Assembly: GCF_015831345.1 (NCBI RefSeq)
Contig: NZ_JADWYS010000001.1
Location: 878,118 to 942,117 of the forward strand
DNA: 64,000 nt
From: Caenimonas aquaedulcis
GTDB taxonomy: Bacteria > Pseudomonadota > Gammaproteobacteria > Burkholderiales > Burkholderiaceae_C
Direction: 5' to 3'
The notes beneath the pieces are model-generated. The model was not told the DNA's origin. It did no database searches and saw only the letters and a program-made list of their open reading frames with translations. Each line of letters begins with the position of its first letter. The first letter of the stretch is position 1. Shown here in pieces: positions 57,789 through 64,000 of the stretch. A program made the translations under genes and the position numbers.

Positions 57789-58952
57789 ATGGCAACGCAA
57801 CGTCTCGGAATCATCATGCACGGCGTCACCGGGCGCATGGGCATGAACCAGCACCTGATCCGCTCGATCGTCGCGATTCGCGCGCAGGGCGGCGTGCCGC
57901 TCGCCAACGGCGACAGGGCGATGCCCGACCCGATCCTCATCGGCCGCAATGCGGACAAGATCGCGGCACTCGCGAAGGCCCATGGCATCGAGCGCTGGGG
58001 CACCGACCTCGACAAGGCGCTCGCCAACAAGGACGACACCATCTTCTTCGACGCGGGCACCACGCAGATGCGCCCCGCCCTGCTGGCCAAGGCGATCCGC
58101 GCCGGCAAGCACGTGTACTGCGAGAAGCCCATCGCGACCAACCTGAACGAAGCCGTCGAAGTGGCACGCCTCGCGCAGGAGGCCGGCGTGAAGAACGGTG
58201 CGGTCCAGGACAAGCTCTTCCTGCCCGGCTTGCGCAAGCTCGACATGCTGCGCCGCGCGGACTTCTTCGGACGCATGCTCTCGGTGCGGCTCGAATTCGG
58301 CTACTGGGTGTTCGAAGGCGACCTGCAGCCGATCCAGCGCCCGAGCTGGAACTACCGCAAGGAAGAAGGCGGCGGGATGATCCTGGACATGATGTGCCAC
58401 TGGCGCTACGTGCTCGACAACCTCTTCGGCCAGGTGAAGTCCATCTCGTGCCTCGGGGCGACGCACATTCCGCAGCGCTGGGATGAGGCAGGCAAGCCTT
58501 ACGCGGCGACGGCCGATGACGCCGCCTACGCCATGGCCGAACTGGTCGGGCACCACGGCGAGCCGGTGATCGCGCAGATGAACATGTCCTGGGCCACGCG
58601 CGTGCGCCGCGACGACCTCGTCACCTTCCACGTGGACGGCACGCACGGCTCGGCTGTCGCAGGCTTGCAGGAGTGCCGCGCGCAAAGCCGCGTGACGACG
58701 CCCCGCCCGGTTTGGAATCCGGACGTCAAGCAGACGATGAACTTCTTCGACCAGTGGCAGGAAGTGCCCGACTCGCAGGTCTACGACAACGGCTTCAAGA
58801 TCCAGTGGGAACACTTCATCCGTCACGTGGTGGAGAACGAGCCCTATCGCTGGACGCTGGCCGAAGGCGCCAAGGGCGTGCAGCTCGTGGAGGCGGCGCT
58901 GCAAAGCTGGCAGGAACGCCGCTGGATCGACGTGCCCGCGCTCGCGGTCTGA
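57789..58952 (+). CDS. Gfo/Idh/MocA-family oxidoreductase
   Basis: 387 residues. A Rossmann domain (about 1-140; GIIMHGVTGRMGMNQHLIRS) has the YCEKPIATN motif of the family (about residue 118), followed by an alpha/beta C-terminal domain with EGGGMILDMMCHWRYVLDN. NAD(P)-dependent oxidation of a sugar or polyol is expected. First gene of an operon with DUF993 (8 bp gap) and a sugar isomerase-like gene. Preceded by a TetR operator and a promoter. Confidence 0.9.
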   Translation: MATQRLGIIMHGVTGRMGMNQHLIRSIVAIRAQGGVPLANGDRAMPDPILIGRNADKIAALAKAHGIERWGTDLDKALANKDDTIFFDAGTTQMRPALLAKAIRAGKHVYCEKPIATNLNEAVEVARLAQEAGVKNGAVQDKLFLPGLRKLDMLRRADFFGRMLSVRLEFGYWVFEGDLQPIQRPSWNYRKEEGGGMILDMMCHWRYVLDNLFGQVKSISCLGATHIPQRWDEAGKPYAATADDAAYAMAELVGHHGEPVIAQMNMSWATRVRRDDLVTFHVDGTHGSAVAGLQECRAQSRVTTPRPVWNPDVKQTMNFFDQWQEVPDSQVYDNGFKIQWEHFIRHVVENEPYRWTLAEGAKGVQLVEAALQSWQERRWIDVPALAV

Positions 58953-58959
58953 GGACGCC

Positions 58960-60147
58960 ATGGCGCTCACGCTCACCCTGCCCAAGTCGGACGGCACGCT
59001 CTCAACCTACGCCCTGCGCGGCACCGAGCCCGTCAAGCCCGCGCGCGGCGTGCGCTTCGATCGCATCGCGTACTCCGCCGCGCACGTGGTGGCCGATCCG
59101 CTGGCCGCGATCGACCCCTGGTTGCAATGCGCGATCGACTGGGATGCCACGATCGCCTACCGGCAGCGCTTGTGGTCGCTCGGGCTCGGCGTCGCCGAGG
59201 CGATGGACACGGCACAGCGCGGCATGGGCCTGGACTGGCCCACGTCCCTGGAGTTGATCCGCCGCTCGCTCGACGCCGCGAAGGATTCTCCGGGCGCACG
59301 GGTCGCATCCGGCTGCGGCACCGACCATCTCGCGCTCGACGCCGTGAAGACCGTCGATGAAGTCATTGCCGGCTACGAAGAGCAGATGGCAGCCATCGAA
59401 AAGCTCGGCGGCACGCTGATCGTGATGGCGAGCCGCGCACTGGCCCGCGTCGCGAAGAACCCGGCGGACTACGAGAGGGTCTACGACCGCATCCTCTCGC
59501 AGGCGAAGCAGCCCGTCATCCTGCACTGGCTGGGCGACATGTTCGATCCCGCGCTCGCCGGGTACTGGGGGAGCGCCGATGTCGATGCCGCGATGGACAC
59601 GGCCCTGGGCATCATCGCCGCGCACCCGTCGAAGGTCGACGGCATCAAGATCTCGCTGCTGGACAAGGACAAGGAGATCGCGATGCGCCGCCGCCTGCCG
59701 ACGGGCGTGCGCATGTACACGGGTGACGATTTCAACTACGCCGAGCTGATCGCGGGCGACGGCGCCGGCACCGAACCCACGCACGGCAAGAGCGATGCGC
59801 TGCTCGGCATCTTCGACGCCATCGCGCCGGCGGCGAGCGCGGCGCTCGGCGCGCTGGCGCAAGGCAAGGTCGAAGAATTCCACGCGATCCTCGGGCCCAC
59901 CGTGCCGCTCTCGCGCCACATCTTCGCGGCGCCTACGCGCTTCTACAAGACAGGCGTGGTGTTCATGGCATGGCTGAACGGGCACCAAAGCCACTTCACC
60001 ATGGTCGGCGGGCAACAAAGCACGCGCTCCCTGCAGCACCTCGTGCAGCTCTTCCGGCTCGCGGATGCGGCGAACCTGCTGGAGCAGCCGGAGCTCGCTG
60101 CGCGGCGAATGAAAACCCTCCTCGCGATGCACGGCGTCGAAGCCTGA
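58960..60147 (+). CDS. DUF993 family protein (dihydrodipicolinate-synthase-like TIM barrel)
   Basis: 395 residues. It matches the DUF993 family (starts MALTLTLPKSDGTLSTYALR; AIDWDATIAYRQRLWSLGLGVAEAMDTAQRGMG; GVRMYTGDDFNYAELIAGDG; GIKISLLDKDKEIAM). DUF993 is remote from DapA-type aldolases/lyases, and the lysine of GIKISLL could be a Schiff-base residue (inference). It sits between an oxidoreductase and a sugar-isomerase-like gene, so it is probably an aldolase or dehydratase for a keto sugar or similar compound. Its stop overlaps the next start (TGATG). Confidence 0.85.
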   Translation: MALTLTLPKSDGTLSTYALRGTEPVKPARGVRFDRIAYSAAHVVADPLAAIDPWLQCAIDWDATIAYRQRLWSLGLGVAEAMDTAQRGMGLDWPTSLELIRRSLDAAKDSPGARVASGCGTDHLALDAVKTVDEVIAGYEEQMAAIEKLGGTLIVMASRALARVAKNPADYERVYDRILSQAKQPVILHWLGDMFDPALAGYWGSADVDAAMDTALGIIAAHPSKVDGIKISLLDKDKEIAMRRRLPTGVRMYTGDDFNYAELIAGDGAGTEPTHGKSDALLGIFDAIAPAASAALGALAQGKVEEFHAILGPTVPLSRHIFAAPTRFYKTGVVFMAWLNGHQSHFTMVGGQQSTRSLQHLVQLFRLADAANLLEQPELAARRMKTLLAMHGVEA

Positions 60148-61025
60148 TGCGGGACTTTTCGGGCGACCACCGCTGGCTGTCGATCAACACGGCCACCGTG
60201 CGCAAGAGCCGCGGCACGGACCTGCCCCTGCCGGACATCATCGAGGCGTGCGTGCGACGCGGCATCCGCGCCATCTCACCGTGGCGCGACCAGGTCGCGG
60301 CGGCAGGCCTCGCCGAAGTGTCGAAGCTGGTGAAGACGCACGGCCTGGAACTCTCCGGCTACTGCCGTGGCGGCATGTTCCCCGCGGCCGACCCGGCGGG
60401 CCTGCGTGCGGCCGACGACGACAACCGCCGTGCGGTCGACGAGGCGAAGGAATTGAATGCGGCGTGCCTGGTGCTCGTGGTGGGCGGCCTGCCGGGTGCG
60501 CTGGCCGGCAAGGCGGCCCACAAGGACATCGCGCTCTCGCGCACGCAGGTGCACGACGGGATCGCGCGGCTCCTGGAGTACGCGCGCGCCGCCGGCATGC
60601 CGCTCGCGATCGAGCCGCTGCACCCGATGTACGCGGCCGACCGGGCGTGCATCAACACGATGGAGCAGGCGCTGGACGTCTGCGATGCGCTCGACCCGCC
60701 GCGCACCGGCGCACTGGGCGTCGCGGTGGACGTGTATCACGTGTGGTGGGACCCGAAGCTGCAGGCGCAGATCGCGCGGGCGGGCAGGGAGCGCCTCCTG
60801 GCGCTGCACGTCTGCGACTGGCTCACGCCCACGACCGACCTGCTGAACGACCGCGGGATGATGGGCGACGGCGTCATCGACATCCCGCGCATCCGCGGCT
60901 GGATGGAGGCGCAGGGCTTCGCCGGCTACAGCGAAGTCGAGATCTTCTCCACCGGCAACTGGTGGCTGCGAGACCAAGGCGAGGTGCTGGACACCTGCAT
61001 CCAGCGTCACCGCACCGCGGTCTGA
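60147..61025 (+). CDS. Sugar phosphate isomerase/epimerase-like TIM-barrel protein
   Basis: 292-residue AP-endonuclease-2-like TIM barrel. Seen: MRDFSGDHRWLSINTATVRK, acidic and histidine ligands in LAIEPLHPMYAADRACINTM (metal-binding Glu and His), GVAVDVYHVWWDPKL and LLALHVCDWLTPTTDLLNDR, then SEVEIFSTG. These families isomerise or epimerise ketoses with divalent metals. Last gene of the TetR-controlled operon, coupled by TGATG to DUF993. Confidence 0.9.
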   Translation: MRDFSGDHRWLSINTATVRKSRGTDLPLPDIIEACVRRGIRAISPWRDQVAAAGLAEVSKLVKTHGLELSGYCRGGMFPAADPAGLRAADDDNRRAVDEAKELNAACLVLVVGGLPGALAGKAAHKDIALSRTQVHDGIARLLEYARAAGMPLAIEPLHPMYAADRACINTMEQALDVCDALDPPRTGALGVAVDVYHVWWDPKLQAQIARAGRERLLALHVCDWLTPTTDLLNDRGMMGDGVIDIPRIRGWMEAQGFAGYSEVEIFSTGNWWLRDQGEVLDTCIQRHRTAV

Positions 61026-61032
61026 GCGGCGG

Positions 61033-61569
61033 TCAGCCCGCCGAGGAATGCACCTGCAGGCCGGGCCGCACGCCATTGGCGGCCGGACGCAAAGCGGTGC
61101 TGCCGGAATCGATCTCGCCGGAGAGCTGGCCGCCCTCCTCGATCACGATCTTGCCGTAGCGAACCTTGCCGGTGACCTTGCCGGTCGAATAGATCACCAG
61201 CTTCTGGCGCACGGTGAGGTTGCCGTCGAACTGGCCGCGAATTTCCGCGATGTCGATGTCGGCCGAGCCCGTGAACGAGCCGCGCTCCGAAATCTGGATG
61301 ACGCGAGAATCCATCGTCGCCTCCACCGAGCCTTCGACGACCAGCGTGTCGCAGTCCGTGATCTCCACGCCCTTCAGCTTGATGTTCGGGCCGACGGTGA
61401 GCTTGCTCTCGCCTTCCTTGGCGGGGGCGGAATTGGCTGCAGGCGCGGTGGGCGCGGTCGTCGCAGTTGCCGGCGTGATGCCTGCCGCGGCGGCGGCGTT
61501 CGGGTTGGCGTTGCGCTGGCTGTAGGCGTCGGGTTCACGCTTGTTGAAGAACGGGGACTGCATGGCCAT
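61033..61569 (-). CDS. Bactofilin (polymer-forming cytoskeletal protein)
   Basis: 178 residues. A disordered Ala/Pro-rich N-terminus (about 1-50) is followed by a right-handed beta-helix core (about 55-160): LTVGPNIKLKGVEITDCDTLVVEG and GNLTVRQKLVIYSTGKVTGKVRYGKIVIEEGGQLSGEI. Bactofilins self-assemble into filaments affecting shape, stalk or polar organisation. The ATG at 61569 has AGAGGA 8 nt upstream. Divergent from a secreted protein gene. Confidence 0.92.
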   Translation of the reverse strand: MAMQSPFFNKREPDAYSQRNANPNAAAAAGITPATATTAPTAPAANSAPAKEGESKLTVGPNIKLKGVEITDCDTLVVEGSVEATMDSRVIQISERGSFTGSADIDIAEIRGQFDGNLTVRQKLVIYSTGKVTGKVRYGKIVIEEGGQLSGEIDSGSTALRPAANGVRPGLQVHSSAG

Positions 61570-61783
61570 GTGGTTTCCTCTGGGTGGCGTTGTAAGAGTT
61601 GCCGATGCTACGGACGAGCCTCATTACATGTTCACGGCGCGGCGCAAGTTCGGTAACCAAGTTCGTTGCCCGCGCAAGACGCGGGCGCCGCCCGCGCGCG
61701 ACTTTTTTCGCGGCAAACGTGTCCGGATGTTGCGGCGCCGACGAGTTCGGAGCAGGATAAAAACCAGAGAGAGGGGAATCCGA
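61570..61783. other. Divergent promoter region of the bactofilin and secreted-protein genes
   Basis: 214 bp without a convincing gene. It includes a GC-rich inverted repeat (CGCGGGCGCCGCCCGCG at about 61679-61695), a possible hairpin. Two divergent RBSs lie at its ends. Confidence 0.4.
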
Positions 61784-62497
61784 ATGAACATCTGTGCGTC
61801 CAGACTGTTCGTTGCGCTGGCCTGCGCAATGCTCCCGCCTGCTGCCGTGCGTGCCGCGCCTGCGGACAGCCCGGGTGAGCAGTCCTTCGACACCAGCGCC
61901 GGCAACCTGATCGCCGTGCTTCGCGAATCGCGCGGCGCGAACAAGCAGGACGAGTCGCTGCGTCCCTTCGGCCAGGTACGCGCCGTGCTCTCCGACGGGC
62001 GGGAAATCGCGCTGGACACGAGCTGGTTCCGCTACCTCGGCGACATGCACATCCGCCTGGTGTTCGACGGCGGCGAGAAGATGCAGAGCGCGTCGTCCGA
62101 CGACCTCAAGCGCCTGCAGCTGTCGCCCGACGAGGCGCTGCGCGTCGCGGTGTCCAACCTCCGCCGCCTGTATGGCGCGCCGTCGCCGCTGCCCTGGAGC
62201 GGCAAGCTGATGCAGGTGCAAAGCGAATCGGACGACTTGAACAGCAGTTACTTCCTGGACCGGGAGTTCTGGAAAGACCTGCTCAAGGAACACCCCGAAG
62301 GACTGGTCGTCGCGGTGCCGCGCCGCGGCGGCCTCGTCTACGCGCCGGTATCCGACGAAGTGTCGGTGGCCAACCTGCGCTTCAGCGCCGCGGCGCTCTA
62401 TGCCGGCGGGCCCGGCGCGCGCCTCTCCTCCGCGCTCTACCTGTTCAAGGACGGCCGTTGGTCCGTCTTCCAGCGCGGTCTGCCCGAGGCTCAGTAG
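61784..62497 (+). CDS. Secreted protein of unknown function
   Basis: 237 residues. The N-terminal signal peptide (MNICASRLFVALACAMLPPAAVRAA) has a likely cleavage near residue 25. The mature part has charged alpha/beta segments (EQSFDTSAGNLIAVLRESRG; SSYFLDREFWKDLLKEHPEG) without a recognisable catalytic motif. I do not recognise a family. RBS GAGAGAGGGGAA supports the ATG at 61784. The 3' end overlaps the convergent gspB by 7 bp. Confidence 0.75.
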   Translation: MNICASRLFVALACAMLPPAAVRAAPADSPGEQSFDTSAGNLIAVLRESRGANKQDESLRPFGQVRAVLSDGREIALDTSWFRYLGDMHIRLVFDGGEKMQSASSDDLKRLQLSPDEALRVAVSNLRRLYGAPSPLPWSGKLMQVQSESDDLNSSYFLDREFWKDLLKEHPEGLVVAVPRRGGLVYAPVSDEVSVANLRFSAAALYAGGPGARLSSALYLFKDGRWSVFQRGLPEAQ

Positions 62498-63267
62498 CCG
62501 ACGGTGTAGCGCGCGCCGCGGAAACTCAGCACCGCCGACTTGGCGGTGATCTGCTCGAGCCTCACGCCCGAACCGAGATCCGCGCCCTCGGCGGCCACCT
62601 GCCCGTTCACGATCAGCATACGCTGCGCCTTGTTGGCGGAGTACACGCCGCCATTGATCACGATCTTCGGCGCGTCCGCGGGCAGGCCCTGTACCGGCGG
62701 CATGGGCTGCGCCGGGGGCATGGGTCCGCGCGGCGCGGCGCCCTGCACCGGTGGCGGGATGTAGCCCGGCGCAGGGCCGGCGGGCTGCGGCTGCATGCCC
62801 GGACCCTGGGGACCGTGCAGGGGTGTCATGCCCTGCGGCTGGCCGGTCGCGGCCGGCGCCGCGATGAGGGGCGCGGGCTCGGGCCGGGAGGCTTGCATCG
62901 CGAGCGGCGCGGGCGCCTGCACGGGAACGACGGAGGGCGAAGGAATGAGCGGCGCGCGGGCCACCACCACGGGAGGCGGCAGGACTTGCGCGGCGGGCGC
63001 GGGAGGCGTCGCCCGCATGGGCGCCTGCGGCGCGATGGCGACGTCCTGCGCCGGGCCGGGTGCGGCCGGCACGGGCCGCAGGGCCCACGCCGCCAGCGCG
63101 ATCGCACCCAGGCCCGCGATGCCGCCGGCCCACAGCAGCGACCGCTTCGCTCGCCATCCGGGGGCCTCGCCCCCGCCGCCTTGCAGGGGTTGCGCGTGGA
63201 TGCCGCGCGCGGGATCGCCTTCGCGCTGCGCGTCGGCCTTTCGGAGGGCATCGAGGATGTAGGACAT
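62491..63267 (-). CDS. gspB: Type II secretion GspB-like protein
   Basis: 258 residues. Short cytoplasmic start MSYILDALRKADAQREGDP (typical of GspB/ExeB), a transmembrane helix (about 43-64, LLWAGGIAGLGAIALAAWAL), a long Pro/Ala/Gln-rich periplasmic linker and a C-terminal T2SSB domain (PADAPKIVINGGVYSANKAQ, MLIVNGQVAAEGADLGSGVR). GspB works with GspA to insert the secretin through peptidoglycan. Follows gspA by 5 bp, in one operon. Confidence 0.88.
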   Translation of the reverse strand: MSYILDALRKADAQREGDPARGIHAQPLQGGGGEAPGWRAKRSLLWAGGIAGLGAIALAAWALRPVPAAPGPAQDVAIAPQAPMRATPPAPAAQVLPPPVVVARAPLIPSPSVVPVQAPAPLAMQASRPEPAPLIAAPAATGQPQGMTPLHGPQGPGMQPQPAGPAPGYIPPPVQGAAPRGPMPPAQPMPPVQGLPADAPKIVINGGVYSANKAQRMLIVNGQVAAEGADLGSGVRLEQITAKSAVLSFRGARYTVGY

Positions 63268-63272
63268 GGTGT

Positions 63273-64000
63273 TCAGGAAGCGTTTCGCAGGCGCGGCTCT
63301 TCGACCCCCGCCGCACGATTGAGTTGCATGAAAGTCATCGGCCCGGGCTGGCCGTCGGCCGCGAGGCCGTGCGAGAGCTGGAATGCCTTCAGCTGCGCGC
63401 CGAAGGACGGGCCCGGACCGAGCTGGGAGGTCATCCACGCCCGGGTCTCCGGCGCGGTGGCGGCGGGCTTGCGCGCGTCGAAGCCCGGCGGCTGTTGCCA
63501 CAGCGTCGCGAAATCGCCTTGCCAGCGGCCGGCCAGCGCGGCGATGCTCACGCGCTGCTCGACGCCGGCCGCCACCAGGGTGGCGCTCTCGCGGTCGAGC
63601 GCGGTCAACACGGCGTAGCGCGGCGCGCCGCCGCCCGCATCGAGCGTGAGGATGCCGGGGCGCCCGAGCTCGCGGATCTCCGCGAGGCTGAGGCTTCGGC
63701 GGAAGCACTGCAGCCTCTCGGCCTGCAGCGCCTTGCACGCGTCGCCCGGGGGGAGCGGCGACACCTTCCATGACTTCGCCAGCTCGCGCCACGCATCGTC
63801 GAAGCTGGTGAGAAGCGTCGGCGCGAGCGCGGCGGTCGTCGCCGGCGAAGCCGGGGCCGACGCGCCCGAAGACGCACGCGAGGGGGCAGCCGCCACCGCC
63901 GCGCCCAGCGAGGGCGGGGCGGGCCGCGAGCCGAAATGGGTCGCCACCGCGAACAGGGCCGCGCCGGCGGCGAGCCCGGCCGCCACCAGCGCCGCGCTGC
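63273..64000 (-). CDS. GspA/ExeA-like C-terminal part (runs off the window)
   Basis: The visible frame is open to the window edge: a hydrophobic membrane segment (about the first 20 residues visible, LVAAGLAAGAALFAVATHFG), an Ala-rich linker, and a C-terminal peptidoglycan-binding domain (LKAFQLSHGLAADGQPGPMTFMQLNRAAG). With gspB downstream, this is the expected GspA arrangement; the N-terminal AAA ATPase domain should lie beyond base 64000. Partial, so the protein name is inferred. Confidence 0.75.
   Translation of the reverse strand, partial: SAALVAAGLAAGAALFAVATHFGSRPAPPSLGAAVAAAPSRASSGASAPASPATTAALAPTLLTSFDDAWRELAKSWKVSPLPPGDACKALQAERLQCFRRSLSLAEIRELGRPGILTLDAGGGAPRYAVLTALDRESATLVAAGVEQRVSIAALAGRWQGDFATLWQQPPGFDARKPAATAPETRAWMTSQLGPGPSFGAQLKAFQLSHGLAADGQPGPMTFMQLNRAAGVEEPRLRNAS

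Overview
The window is dense, very GC-rich chromosomal DNA of a betaproteobacterium. The gene order thrS-infC-rpmI-rplT-pheS-pheT-ihfA-merR-tRNA-Pro, a class I phaC-phaA-phaB locus, TRAP transporters with large receptor families and many acyl-CoA and aromatic-acid catabolic genes fit Burkholderiales, family Comamonadaceae (Ramlibacter/Variovorax-like). This placement is inferred from gene content, not from a database search.

Layout. 1-6.1 kb: 5' part of methylmalonyl-CoA mutase, a divergent GntR regulator, a TAXI-type TRAP transporter and glutaryl-CoA dehydrogenase. 6.1-8.5 kb: two paralogous RTX-repeat surface proteins sharing a duplicated upstream region. 8.6-13.4 kb: a tightly overlapping four-gene operon (2-aminobenzoyl-CoA monooxygenase/reductase, enoyl-CoA hydratase, acyl-CoA dehydrogenase, RidA) behind a near-perfect 22-bp palindrome. 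13.4-21.6 kb: dusA, a GAF/PAS hybrid histidine kinase, an unknown protein, phaB, phaA and phaC. 21.6-27.8 kb: small membrane protein, pgeF, a zeta-class GST, a Rieske oxygenase plus a glutamine-synthetase-like ligase, a CBS protein, a ferredoxin, an ABM-fold protein and MarR. 27.8-35.2 kb: a gentisate operon (FAD hydroxylase, FAD oxidoreductase, gentisate dioxygenase, fumarylpyruvate hydrolase) followed by TRAP DctQ, DctM and DctP. 35.2-40.1 kb: Nudix hydrolase and a Ser/Thr kinase, TagH-like FHA and cyclase-FHA signalling set. 40.2-48.3 kb: tRNA-Pro and the translation/IHF block. 48.3-55.2 kb: small zinc-ribbon protein, aceA, a GGCT-like protein, an EamA exporter, an H1-like SWIB protein and a TldD/TldE pair. 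55.2-61.0 kb: a ThDP enzyme, TetR, and an oxidoreductase, DUF993 and TIM-barrel operon. 61.0-64 kb: bactofilin, an unknown secreted protein, GspB and the C-terminal part of GspA.

How the parts fit. Several modules feed central metabolism from aromatic and organic acids: CoA-dependent aminobenzoate degradation, the gentisate route (hydroxylation, ring cleavage, a zeta GST as possible maleylpyruvate isomerase, hydrolysis to fumarate and pyruvate), glutaryl-CoA and methylmalonyl-CoA metabolism, the glyoxylate shunt (aceA) and carbon storage as polyhydroxybutyrate.

The most interesting signals are: (i) a 13-residue leader peptide with five threonines followed by an intrinsic terminator in front of thrS, which looks like ribosome-mediated attenuation; (ii) two copies of an 18-bp inverted repeat tying a TetR regulator to a ThDP enzyme and an uncharacterised DUF993 catabolic operon; (iii) a Rieske oxygenase translationally coupled to a glutamine-synthetase-like ligase beside a ferredoxin; and (iv) paired palindromic operators at aceA, phaC and the aminobenzoyl-CoA operon.
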